Assembly (NCBI GenBank): GCA_026125625.1 | Contig: JAHCKU010000152.1 | Coordinates: 1-7,305 of the forward strand | Direction of reading: 5' to 3' | DNA from: Burkholderiales bacterium | Lineage (GTDB): Bacteria > Pseudomonadota > Gammaproteobacteria > Burkholderiales > SHXO01 | DNA length: 7,305 bases | In this document: piece by piece, positions 1-7,080 of the stretch | Position numbering within the stretch: position 1 is the stretch's first letter | Layout: every line of letters begins with the position of its first letter | The notes under the pieces: generated by a model | Database searches by the model: none | Seen by the model: only the letters and a program-made list of their open reading frames with translations | What the model was told of the DNA's origin: nothing | Translations under genes and position numbers: made by a program

Positions 1-1
1 A

Positions 2-604
2 ACCGTCGCCGCCATTGAATCGGCCGGCGGCACGGCCATCGCGATCCAGGGCGATGTCGGCAATCCGGATGACGTAGCGGCGCTGTTCGCCGGCGCGAAG
101 CAAGCCTTCGGACGCATCGACGTCGCGGTCAACAGTGCGGGCGTCATGCCGATGGCGCCGATCGCCGCAAGCAGCCTGGCCGACTTCGACAAGGTGATCG
201 CCACCAACTTGCGTGGCGCCTTCCTGGTGCTGGCCCAGGCCGCCGCGAACGTCGGCGAGGGCGGCCGCATCATCGCCCTATCCACCAGCGTCATTGCCAA
301 ATCGTTCCCGGCCTACGATCCCTACATCGCGTCCAAGGCCGGCGTCGAAGGGCTGGTGCGCGTGCTCGCCAACGAGCTGCGTGGGCGCGGCATCACGGTC
401 AACGCGGTCGCGCCGGGGCCGGTCGGCACCGACCTGTTCCTCGACGGCAAGAGCCTCGAGCAGATCAAGCAGATCGCCAAGCTGGCGCCGCTGGAGCGGC
501 TGGGTACGCCCGACGACATCGCCAGCGTGGTGTCGTTCCTGGCCGGCCCCGACGGGGGCTGGGTCAACGCTCAGGTGCTGCGCGCGAACGGCGGCTTCGC
601 CTGA
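2..604 (+). CDS. Short-chain dehydrogenase/reductase (SDR), 5' end outside window
   Basis: NAD(P)-dependent oxidoreductase of the classical SDR family, presumably cytosolic; the substrate cannot be told from sequence. The frame is open from base 2, giving a 200-residue fragment, so about 45 N-terminal residues, including the TGxxxGIG cofactor loop, lie upstream of the window. Visible in the fragment: a GDV motif near residues 18-20 (the usual D-V after strand 3), NSAG at residues 44-47 (variant of NNAG), the active-site strand with Ser96, and the catalytic YIASK with Tyr108 and Lys112. These are followed by the family-typical NAVAPGPVGTDLF and a C-terminal end in LRANGGFA, close to the usual V-DGG tail. 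An internal ATG at 146 is not the start, because homology continues upstream of it. A strong ribosome binding site 25 bases after the stop suggests it once headed an operon. Family call is secure; specific activity is unknown. Confidence 0.93.
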   Translation, partial: TVAAIESAGGTAIAIQGDVGNPDDVAALFAGAKQAFGRIDVAVNSAGVMPMAPIAASSLADFDKVIATNLRGAFLVLAQAAANVGEGGRIIALSTSVIAKSFPAYDPYIASKAGVEGLVRVLANELRGRGITVNAVAPGPVGTDLFLDGKSLEQIKQIAKLAPLERLGTPDDIASVVSFLAGPDGGWVNAQVLRANGGFA

Positions 605-642
605 ACCACACCCTTCGCTGAACCCATCAAGGAGATACTCCT

Positions 643-747
643 ATGAGCCAAGTCATCCTGTCACATCTATCGCCCCCGAATGTGCTAAACGTATGCGCTT
701 GCGGGCGTTCCAGGAGGGGGCATGACCGACTTCGAGCGCAAGGCTAG
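643..747 (+). pseudogene. Orphan start and 34-codon frame, likely stump of a lost gene
   Basis: A consensus Shine-Dalgarno AAGGAG at 629-634 stands 8 bases before an ATG, 38 bases after the SDR stop, as expected for the next gene of an operon. The frame opens MSQVILSHLSPPN and then runs out in a Cys/Arg-rich stretch to a TAG at 745-747, overlapping the start of the phospholipase D-like gene in another frame. The first few residues look like a normal protein start; the rest resembles out-of-frame sequence. I infer that the original gene was cut off within about 20-50 bases of its start. Alternatively it could be a short leader peptide coupled to translation of the next gene. No family is recognisable. 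Confidence 0.35.
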
Positions 748-2416
748 CGCGGATGGCCTGACCTTCAAGCTGTACCGGGGGGAGGGCGTGGCGTTGCTCG
801 CTTTCGACCTCGATGAGGAGCAGGCTACCGACGATTTCGTCGGCTTCACGGTCGAAGTGAAGTACCCTGGTGCTAATCGTTGGGGCACGCTGCACAACCG
901 CCTGCACTTCGACTATCCGCCGACCCCGACACGCACGCGTACCTACAAGTCCACCGAGGCCCCGTTCCAGAAATTCCGCTGGATACACGTGCCCACGCAA
1001 ACCCCGGACGGTGAGTTCCGCTATCGCGTGTCGGCGCGTTATATGGCGGCCGACGGCACGCTGCGTACCGGTGCCGCAGTGGAGAATGCGATCTCTCTAG
1101 CGCCGCACACCATCGAGGGTTTCGTCAATGTCGGTTTCACCCGTGGTTTTGCCAGTTCACAAGCTTATGTGACTCGCTTCAACAACGAAACCGGTATCCT
1201 GCCGCCACCGGGTGCCCCGTCTGCGGCCAGCCTCGATCACGACATGACGCCGTTCGAGGAACACTACACATGGCTTGGATTCGAGGCCAGACGGTTGATC
1301 CTGGAACTGCTCGATGAGGTGGAGGCCGATCCGGCACTCACGCTCGATGCACTGATCTACGAGTGCAAGGAACCGGACATTCTGTATCGTCTCGAGCAAC
1401 TGGGCTCGCGGGTGCGTGCAATCATCGACGATCATGGCGAGCAGGGTCACGACGACAGTTGCGAATCGATCAGCGCTGAACGGCTTGAAGCAGCCGGCGC
1501 CGAAATCACACGCATGCACTTCGGCCGCCAGCAGCACAACAAGGTGCTGCTGGTCCGTCGCGACGGCGTGCCGATCAAGGCGCTCGCCGGTTCGACCAAC
1601 TTCTCGCTGCGCGGTCTGTATATCCAGGCCAACAACGCGCTGCTGTTCGACGGCGAGGACGTCGCTGGCAAGTTCGGCGAGCTGTTCGATGCGTACTGGA
1701 CTGTGCCGAAGAAGTTCCGTCAGAACCCGCTGTCGCAGCGCTGGTGGATGGTGCGCGACGAACCAGGCTCGCGCGTGTCGTTGTGCTTCTCGCCGCACGC
1801 CGACAATGCGTTGTCGCTCGATCCGGTGGCCGAGGCGATCGAGGGCGCTGACAGTTCGGTGCTGTACTCGATCGTGTTCCTTAGCCAACTCACCGGCCGG
1901 GTACGCGAGGCGCTGGACGAACTGATGGAGCGCTCGTTGTTTTCCTATGGCGTCGCGCAGCGCACGGGAAGCCTGGCCGTCAAGAAACCGGACGGCTCTA
2001 CCGGCCTGTTGCCATTCGCCTACTTGGCTGATCACGCGCCGGAGCCGTTCAAGTCGGAATGGAGTGGCAACACGACGGGCCATTCCAACATGGTCCATCA
2101 CAAGTTCGTGGTGACCGACTTCAACGGCGAGCGGCCGACCGTGTTTACCGGCTCGTCCAACATGGCTGCGGGTGGCGAAAAGGCTAACGGCGATCACCTG
2201 ATCCGCATCGAGGACCGCAAGATCGCCATCGCCTATGCTATCGAGGCGCTACGCCTGTTCGATCACTTCCACTTTCGGGTCAAGACCCGGCCCGCCGACG
2301 CCGAACGCACGCTGCGGCTGGCCAAGCCGCCGGGGCCAGGAAGGAAGACCTGGTTTGCCTCGTACTACCGCAAGGGGCATGTGAAGGAGCGCGACCGCAA
2401 GTTGTTTGCGAAGTAG
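722..2416 (+). CDS. Phospholipase D-like protein with two HKD motifs and a beta-rich N-terminal domain
   Basis: Predicted phosphodiesterase of the PLD superfamily, whose members act on phospholipids or nucleic acids through two HKD half-sites. Residues 1 to about 135 look like a beta-sandwich (Ig/fibronectin-like strands such as GFTVEVKY and EFRYRVSARYM). The PLD body runs from about 140 to 510. Half-site 1: H272-N-K274 and GSTN at 290-293, with Asp281 six residues after the Lys instead of four. Half-site 2: H459-H-K461-x4-D466 and GSSN at 477-480, canonical. The last 60 residues are basic. There is no signal peptide or membrane segment, so a cytoplasmic protein is expected unless a dedicated secretion system exports it. 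The start is fixed by AGGAGG at 712-717, four bases upstream. Flanked by a stump on the left and a truncated glucan gene on the right, it looks like an acquired or relocated gene. Lipase, nuclease and effector roles all remain possible. Confidence 0.88.
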   Translation: MTDFERKASADGLTFKLYRGEGVALLAFDLDEEQATDDFVGFTVEVKYPGANRWGTLHNRLHFDYPPTPTRTRTYKSTEAPFQKFRWIHVPTQTPDGEFRYRVSARYMAADGTLRTGAAVENAISLAPHTIEGFVNVGFTRGFASSQAYVTRFNNETGILPPPGAPSAASLDHDMTPFEEHYTWLGFEARRLILELLDEVEADPALTLDALIYECKEPDILYRLEQLGSRVRAIIDDHGEQGHDDSCESISAERLEAAGAEITRMHFGRQQHNKVLLVRRDGVPIKALAGSTNFSLRGLYIQANNALLFDGEDVAGKFGELFDAYWTVPKKFRQNPLSQRWWMVRDEPGSRVSLCFSPHADNALSLDPVAEAIEGADSSVLYSIVFLSQLTGRVREALDELMERSLFSYGVAQRTGSLAVKKPDGSTGLLPFAYLADHAPEPFKSEWSGNTTGHSNMVHHKFVVTDFNGERPTVFTGSSNMAAGGEKANGDHLIRIEDRKIAIAYAIEALRLFDHFHFRVKTRPADAERTLRLAKPPGPGRKTWFASYYRKGHVKERDRKLFAK

Positions 2417-2485
2417 ACGACGTCCGCAGCAGAAATAGCCGCAGCCCTGTCAGAATATCTATCTTCCCTGGCCAGAACATGAGGC

Positions 2486-2509
2486 AACTGTCTTCGTAAG
2501 AAGGCAGTT
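2486..2509. repeat. Perfect-length 10-bp hairpin with GTAA loop
   Basis: AACTGTCTTC and GAAGGCAGTT pair over 10 positions (one T-G wobble) around the loop GTAA. It lies 70 bases after the stop of the phospholipase D-like gene. No run of T follows, so a classical intrinsic terminator is unlikely. It may be a weak transcription end or mRNA-stabilising structure for the upstream gene, or a structured remnant at the rearrangement junction. Confidence 0.45.
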
Positions 2510-2555
2510 CGGGGCAGCTTTGATTGCAATTTGGAAGGGGCCGCAGATAGGGGGA

Positions 2556-3277
2556 CTGCCCGGCAGCTTCCGCTTCCTTGGCCGCAATCAAGGCTACGGA
2601 CTCTGTCGGCGCGCGGTCTGGCGGTGAACACGGCAAGCCCCGGAGGCGAGGAGTTTCCCGACTTCACGGACTTCTGGCTCGTCAAGCCGACTCAGGGACA
2701 GCGCACGCTCACGATCTTCGCGCTCCTCGACAGTCCGAGCGTCGCGGGCGCATACCGTTTCGAAATCCGGCCCGGCGGTGCAACTCAGGTAGAGGTCACC
2801 GCCGAGCTGTACCCGCGCAGCAGGATCGACAAGCTCGGCATTGCACCGCTCACTTCCATGTTCATGTTCGGCGAGGATCCCTCCGGCCGACGCTTCGATG
2901 ACTTCCGTCCGGAGGTGCACGACAGCGATGGCTTGTCGGTGCAGACCGGCGCGGGCGAGTGGCTCTGGCGTCCGCTGGTCAACCCGCGGCAGCTGCAGGT
3001 CAATCGGTTCATGGACGACAACCCGAAAGGCTTCGGGCTGATCCAGCGCGACCGCGACTTCTCGCACTATCAGGATAGCGAGGCGCGTTACCACCTCCGC
3101 CCCAGCTGCTGGATCGAGCCACTCGGCGACTGGTCCAAGGGCGGGCTGGAGCTCGTGCAGATTCCGGCGTCGGAGGAGATCTATGACAACATCGTTGCGT
3201 ACTGGGTGCCTGCGGCACCGGTCGAGGCCGGCATCATCGAGCGCATTCAGGCGATGGTGCCGCCGGCGTACGACTGA
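2556..3277 (+). pseudogene. OpgG/OpgD periplasmic glucan biosynthesis protein, truncated and frameshifted
   Basis: C-terminal half of an OpgG/OpgD (MdoG) family protein, which in intact form is a periplasmic protein of about 500-550 residues acting on osmoregulated periplasmic glucan backbones. Clear family segments: SARGLAVNT, GGEEFPDFTDFW, LTIFALLDSPSVAGAYRF, APLTSMFMFGE, PEVHDSDGLSV, GEWLWRPLVNP, GFGLIQRDRDFSHYQD and DNIVAYWVP, down to a natural C-terminus. The preceding family segment SFRFLGRNQGYGL is present at 2565-2603 but in another frame; two extra bases near 2604-2605 (or one lost) separate it from SARGL. The N-terminal half and signal peptide are absent, with no homology seen upstream of about 2556. 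An open frame begins at ATG 2531, but its first 25 residues are not family-like. A terminator follows directly and no opgH-like gene is downstream, so OpgD is likelier than OpgG. Non-functional in my judgement. Confidence 0.85.
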
Positions 3278-3296
3278 TCGCTCAATGAAAGCGTCC

Positions 3297-3339
3297 AATG
3301 CGTCGCGCCCGCTGACTGCGGGGACGGCGCATTTTTTTT
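3297..3339 (+). terminator. Rho-independent terminator of the glucan gene remnant
   Basis: Starting 19 bases after the TGA, an interrupted stem pairs AATGCG with CGCATT and CCCGC with GCGGG around the loop TGACT, with a small internal bulge between them. Eight consecutive T follow at 3332-3339. GC-rich stem plus T tract is the standard intrinsic terminator. It is intact although the gene it serves is broken. Confidence 0.85.
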
Positions 3340-3410
3340 GGCATCGCGGAGCACGTAGACGACGAACAGGCGCGTATCAGAGCGGTGGCTTTTCAGGCAT
3401 AGTCGTGAAC

Positions 3411-4420
3411 ATGCGAGCATTTGTTCTTACGAAATACGGCGGACCGGAAGCAGCGGAGTTGCGCGAGGTGCCGCAACCCCGCCCAGGGCTGCAAGAGGTC
3501 CTGGTGCGTGTGCATGCAGCGGGCCTCAACCCTGTCGACTTCAAGATCCGCCAGGGCATGCTGAAGGTGATCCAGCGTTATCCCTTGCCGGTTGTGATGG
3601 GCAACGACCTCGCCGGCGTGGTGGAGGTGCGTGGAGAAAGCGTGACGCGCTTTGTGGAAGGAGATCGGGTATTCGCGCGCGTGGCCACGGACTCCTTGGG
3701 CGCTTTCGCCGACTATGCGGTTGTCCCGGAAAGCCTTCTGGCTAAAATACCGGCGTCGCTCGATTTCGAGACGGCGGCGGGCATCCCCCTCGCCAGCCTC
3801 ACGGCGCTTCAGGCGCTTCGCGACGAATTGCAGTTGAAGGCGGGCAGCCGGGTGTTCATCCCTGGCGGCGCGGGCGGCGTCGGGACCTTCGCCATCCAGC
3901 TCGCCAAGTGGCTCGGGGCGGAGGTCACGACCACAGCCTCACCACGGGGGAGGGCGCTTGTCGAGCGGCTCGGGGCCGACGTGGTGATCGACTACACGAC
4001 GCAACGCTTCGAGGACCATGTCCGCAACGTGGACGGCGTCTTCGACCTGCTCGGAGGAGAGACGCTCAAGAAATCATTTGGGGTCGTGAAGCACGGCGGC
4101 AAGGTGGTGTCGATCGCAGGGATGCCAGAGCCTGAGACCGCGCGAAAAGATCTAGGTCGGGGTGCGGCGCTCACGGCCCTTTTCTGGATCGCGAGCTATG
4201 GTTTGCGCGCGCGGAGGCCAGGAAACACGGTGTTACGTATCGCTACCTGTTCATGCACCCAAGCGGTGCTGAGCTTGCGGAACTCGGGCAGTTGGTCGAG
4301 GACAAGAAGCTCGAGCCCGTGATCGACCGCGTGTTTCCCTTTGCTGAGATCGGTCAGGCATTCGCTTACCTTGAGTTCGGTCGCGCCAAGGGCAAGGTCG
4401 TGGTGCGTATCCAAGAGTGA
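3411..4420 (+). pseudogene. Zinc-free quinone/NADPH oxidoreductase (MDR family), one frameshift
   Basis: Medium-chain dehydrogenase/reductase of the quinone oxidoreductase type, reducing quinones or enones with NADPH in the cytosol. Visible: N-terminal MRAFVLTKYGGPE, the family segment GLNPVDFKIRQG, and the nucleotide-binding loop GGAGGVG at residues 152-158 followed by AIQLAKWLGAEV. No zinc-ligand set is seen. The frame is correct up to about codon 267 (SYGLRAR) and then shifts by minus one within the run GCGCGCGCG (4205-4213). The true C-terminus continues in another frame from EARKHGVTYRYLFMHPSG through PVIDRVFPFAEIGQAF to GKVVVRIQE and TGA at 4418-4420. Repaired, it would be about 336 residues, normal for the family. 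ATG 3411 is chosen by homology; GTG 3405 is possible. The Shine-Dalgarno is weak and no clear promoter is seen. A sequencing error in the GC run cannot be excluded. Confidence 0.88.
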
Positions 4421-4465
4421 TAACGCTTCGCGATGCGCGACTCTTGTACGAATTCACGCTGACGC

Positions 4466-4759
4466 TCACGCCGCAGGCAGGCGCTTTTGCACGCGCACCA
4501 GACCGGATTCATCGCCGGGAACGATGCGCCATGTTCGTTCCGCTACCGTTGTCTTACGCTGGGTGCGATAGGTGGGCATCTGCAACAGGGCCGCATTCGG
4601 GGCGACTTCCAGCAATCGCCCGCTGGCGAAAACGCCGTCGCTGAACTCCACCAGCAGCTCATCGCCTGCGGAAAGGTGCGCTTCGCTGGGCGTGTCGAGG
4701 CTGCGCAGCAAGGCGCCAGGGTATAGGTGCGTGTTGTTGGCAGAGAAACGCCAAGGCAT
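4466..4759 (-). CDS. Small conserved-looking protein of unknown function, 97 residues
   Basis: I do not recognise the family. The ATG (4757-4759) is preceded five bases upstream by GGGAGG (complement of 4765-4770), one of the best ribosome binding sites in the window, and the gene lies alone in its frame, convergent with the oxidoreductase and divergent from the sensor kinase. The protein begins MPWRFSANNTHLYPGALL, then carries alternating hydrophobic stretches (DELLVEFSDGVFASGRLLEV, NAALLQM) that suggest a small beta-barrel of the PilZ/SH3-like kind, and ends in a basic tail (VRVQKRL). No signal peptide, transmembrane segment or cysteine is seen, so it should be cytoplasmic. It shares the 227-base upstream region with the kinase gene, so co-regulation by the neighbouring two-component system is plausible but only inferred. 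Confidence 0.72.
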   Translation of the reverse strand: MPWRFSANNTHLYPGALLRSLDTPSEAHLSAGDELLVEFSDGVFASGRLLEVAPNAALLQMPTYRTQRKTTVAERTWRIVPGDESGLVRVQKRLPAA

Positions 4760-4817
4760 TGGAACCTCCCGTCGCAGTTAGCCAAACCCCAACACAGTAA
4801 CCGATTCATGGGTGTCC

Positions 4818-4837
4818 CCGGCCAAGAAGGCGGCCGG
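4818..4837. repeat. GC-rich inverted repeat in divergent intergenic region
   Basis: CCGGCC and GGCCGG are separated by 8 bases. The element lies 59 bases upstream of the small minus-strand gene's start. It could be a dyad operator or an RNA hairpin in that gene's leader; no T run is present on either side. In GC-rich DNA such a short repeat may also be chance. Confidence 0.3.
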
Positions 4838-4848
4838 TCGCGCTGTCG

Positions 4849-4859
4849 TGCTTCGCATC
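4849..4859 (+). promoter_or_regulatory. 11-mer shared with adaptor promoter, candidate regulator site
   Basis: TGCTTCGCATC occurs here and again exactly at 7104-7114 before the efflux adaptor gene. Both copies lie in the only two intergenic regions of the kinase-regulator-efflux module. An exact 11-base match between 227 and 92 bases is unlikely by chance (about 0.5% for random sequence), so it may be part of a common operator. Confidence 0.35.
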
Positions 4860-4882
4860 GCCCCTCGCATTGGAAGATACAA

Positions 4883-4897
4883 GGCAATGTGAAGAAA
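4883..4897 (-). promoter_or_regulatory. Candidate BaeR-box-like site upstream of kinase and small gene
   Basis: Read on the minus strand, TTTCTTCACATTGCC fits TTTCT-N4-ATTKSC, as does the 15-mer at 7081-7095. With two T's before it, it resembles the E. coli BaeR box as I remember it (TTTTTCTCCATDATTGGC), allowing one gap and two substitutions. A second TCTTC lies 18 bases further downstream on the same strand. It sits about 90 bases before the kinase start and 124 before the minus-strand gene, suitable for autoregulation or control of that gene. Motif similarity only. Confidence 0.35.
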
Positions 4898-4986
4898 AAT
4901 GGGAGATTGCAGGTCAGCACCGCGGAAAGCATTGCGCCAATAGCCCATCTTGTGGCCCAGTTACGCCTGGTTGTTTGCTACCACAG

Positions 4987-6369
4987 ATGAAGCTGAGTAT
5001 TCCCACCAAACTTTTCCTTGCCGTGCTGACTGCCTGCGCTCTGGTGCTGGTGGTCAATGGCATCGCCGGGCGCCTCAGCTTCGAGCGTGCTTTCCTGGGC
5101 TATCTCAACGAGCAAGGTGTGCAGCGTATGCAGGAAATAGCCGTGCGCTTGGCGAGCGAATACCGAAGGCATGGTAATTGGGAGTTCCTGCGGGGTAAGC
5201 CTGAGGTGTGGTTCCAGCTTGTCAGGCCACGAACGATGAATACGGATGGCAAATGGGATCAGCCGCCACCTTTATCCGACCAGACGGGAGTGATCCTGCG
5301 CCTTGCGTTGTTCGACGAGCAGGACCAGCGGCTGTTGGGTAATCCTGCGGCCGCCGCAGAAGGCACCATCCGCAGACAGGTGACCGTGGACGACCGTACC
5401 GTAGGCTGGTTGGCCATGGTGCCCTTGGAGAAGGCCGTCGACGAAGGCGATGTGCGTTTCTACCAGGCACAGCAGCGAGCATGGTGGATCAACATCGCGG
5501 CCTCAGTGGTGGTCGCAGCGCTGCTGGCTTGGGTGCTCTCGCGAGCTCTGCTTGGGCGCCTGCAGATGCTGACCGGCGGCATCCACAAGCTGGCAGCGGG
5601 CGACTACACGACCCGCATCGTGAGCAGGACGGACGACGAATTGGGCCGTCTGGTGCAGGACTTGAACCGCCTGGCCAACGTGCTGGAGCGCACGGAGCAG
5701 AGTCGCCGGGACTTCATGGCCGACATCTCGCATGAGCTGCGCACCCCGCTCGCTGTGTTGCGCGCGGAACTGGAGGCGATCCAGGACGGCATCCGGCCGC
5801 TGCACCCGGACAGTCTGGCACCGCTGCAGGGGCAGGTCCAGCAGCTGGGCGAGCTGATCGACGACTTGCACGAGCTGTCGATGACCCAGGCAGAACCGTC
5901 CTATCAGTTCGCGCCCATTGACGTGGGCGCTGCACTCGACGCCGCCTTGGCCAGCATGGCGCGCCGCTTTGCCGACGCGGGCCTGGAACTGCATGCAGAC
6001 CTGTCCCCCACGCCCCTGCTCGTGCAAGGCGAGGAAAGGCGCCTCCAGCAGCTCTTCGCGAACCTGCTCGAGAACGCGACACGCTATACGGATCGCGGCG
6101 GACAGGTGCATGCCAGCGTGCAGCAGGATCGCGGGCACGCCGTGATCGTGATCGAAGACAGTGCTCCCGGTGTGCCCGATGACAAACGGGCGCGGCTGTT
6201 CGAGCGCTTCTACCGCGTCGAAACATCGCGCAGTCGAGCCAGTGGGGGCAGCGGTCTCGGGTTGACGATCTGTCGCCACATCGTGCAGGCGCATCGTGGC
6301 GAGATCCGTGCAGAGGCCTCCTCCTTGGGCGGCCTGCGCATCGTCATTGCTTTTCCTCTATTGCCATGA
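4987..6369 (+). CDS. baeS: BaeS-type envelope-stress sensor histidine kinase
   Basis: Inner-membrane sensor kinase that autophosphorylates and passes phosphate to the BaeR-type regulator encoded next; BaeS relatives respond to envelope damage and toxic compounds, and the Stenotrophomonas counterpart is SmeSy. The protein has 460 residues, close to E. coli BaeS. Order: transmembrane 1 at about 8-28, periplasmic sensor about 29-165 (with HGNWEFLRG as in BaeS), transmembrane 2 about 167-188, HAMP about 189-240, dimerisation/H-box DISHELRTPLAVL with His249, N-box NLLENATRYTD (Asn363), G1 box DSAPG at 391-395, FERFYR, and G2 box GGSGLGL at 420-426. All catalytic elements are present. ATG 4987 is chosen because homology begins at MKLSIPTKLF; an in-frame ATG at 4870 would add 39 unrelated residues. 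The ribosome site before 4987 is poor. The stop overlaps the next start by 4 bases (ATGA), so the two are translationally coupled. Confidence 0.95.
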   Translation: MKLSIPTKLFLAVLTACALVLVVNGIAGRLSFERAFLGYLNEQGVQRMQEIAVRLASEYRRHGNWEFLRGKPEVWFQLVRPRTMNTDGKWDQPPPLSDQTGVILRLALFDEQDQRLLGNPAAAAEGTIRRQVTVDDRTVGWLAMVPLEKAVDEGDVRFYQAQQRAWWINIAASVVVAALLAWVLSRALLGRLQMLTGGIHKLAAGDYTTRIVSRTDDELGRLVQDLNRLANVLERTEQSRRDFMADISHELRTPLAVLRAELEAIQDGIRPLHPDSLAPLQGQVQQLGELIDDLHELSMTQAEPSYQFAPIDVGAALDAALASMARRFADAGLELHADLSPTPLLVQGEERRLQQLFANLLENATRYTDRGGQVHASVQQDRGHAVIVIEDSAPGVPDDKRARLFERFYRVETSRSRASGGSGLGLTICRHIVQAHRGEIRAEASSLGGLRIVIAFPLLP

Positions 6370-7055
6370 ACCATCCAAGCGGCAGTTCCAAGCGCATCCT
6401 CGTGGTGGAGGACGAACCGCGCCTGGCGGCGGTGCTGTGCGACTACCTGAAAGCCGCAGGCTACGAGACCGAGCGCGTGGCCGACGGCCTGCAAGTCATG
6501 GAGACCTTCCATCGCTGGCATCCGGATCTCGTGTTGCTGGACCTGATGCTGCCCGGCGTCGATGGCGTGGACCTGTGCCGCGCACTGCGCACCGACAGCG
6601 ATGTGCCCGTGATCATGGTCACCGCGCGCGTCACGGAGGTGGATCGGCTGTTGGGTCTGGAGGTGGGCGCCGACGACTACATCTGCAAGCCCTTCAGCCC
6701 GCGTGAGGTCGTTGCGCGCGTCGGCACGGTGCTGCGCCGATATCGGCATGGCGCGGTGACGGCGCCCAAGGGCCTGCAGATTGACGAGGATGGATGCCGC
6801 GCCGCGCTGCACGGCCGATGGCTGGACCTCACGCCGGTCGAGTTCCGGCTGCTGCGCACGCTGGCCGGTGCGCCTGGCCGCGTGTGGTCGCGCGACCAGC
6901 TCATGAACCATCTCTATACCGACCACCGCATCGTCACCGATCGCACAGTGGACAGCCATGTGAAGAACCTGCGCCGCAAGCTCGGCGAAGCCGGCGCCGA
7001 GGGCGATACGATCGCTTCGATCTACGGCGTCGGGTATCGCTTCGACCTGGAGTAG
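6366..7055 (+). CDS. baeR: BaeR-type OmpR-family response regulator
   Basis: Cytoplasmic transcription factor activated by the kinase encoded just before it. It is 229 residues. Receiver domain about 10-125: acidic pair Glu15-Asp16, phosphoacceptor Asp59 in LVLLDLMLPG, Thr86 in VIMVTA and Lys108 in YICKPFSPREVV. The winged-helix DNA-binding domain runs about 130-229, with LDLTPVEFRLL and the recognition helix region VTDRTVDSHVKNLRRKLG, ending IYGVGYRF. Match to E. coli BaeR is close along the whole length (same DRLLGLE-GADDYICKP stretch). The start codon lies within the kinase stop (ATGA) and has no good ribosome site of its own, in keeping with coupled translation. BaeR in E. coli activates RND efflux genes (mdtABC, acrD), which fits the adaptor gene 92 bases downstream. 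No terminator is seen after the stop, so read-through into the efflux operon is possible. Confidence 0.96.
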   Translation: MNHPSGSSKRILVVEDEPRLAAVLCDYLKAAGYETERVADGLQVMETFHRWHPDLVLLDLMLPGVDGVDLCRALRTDSDVPVIMVTARVTEVDRLLGLEVGADDYICKPFSPREVVARVGTVLRRYRHGAVTAPKGLQIDEDGCRAALHGRWLDLTPVEFRLLRTLAGAPGRVWSRDQLMNHLYTDHRIVTDRTVDSHVKNLRRKLGEAGAEGDTIASIYGVGYRFDLE

Positions 7056-7080
7056 ACGTACCGGCGAGGCCAGCATGGTG

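Noticed and set aside
1157..2197. Long minus-strand open frame of 346 codons opposite the phospholipase D-like gene
   Set aside because: The plus strand has clear HKD motifs and a strong ribosome site. The antisense frame is a side effect of high GC content and has no family-like motif.
2531..2605. ATG 2531 as a true start of the glucan protein fragment
   Set aside because: The first 25 residues in this frame do not match the family, whereas the overlapping frame does (SFRFLGRNQGYGL), so the frame here is wrong. There is also no convincing ribosome site.
3183..3410. Upstream in-frame start for the oxidoreductase
   Set aside because: It would run through the glucan gene's end and its intrinsic terminator. 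Family homology starts at MRAFVL (3411).
4428..4440. Small stem TCGCG-ATG-CGCGA between the convergent oxidoreductase and small gene as a bidirectional terminator
   Set aside because: Only five base pairs with a three-base loop and no T run on either strand.
4870..4986. Upstream in-frame ATG giving the kinase 39 more residues
   Set aside because: The added residues are unlike any BaeS N-terminus, and the membrane anchor begins right after ATG 4987. The stretch looks like promoter DNA.
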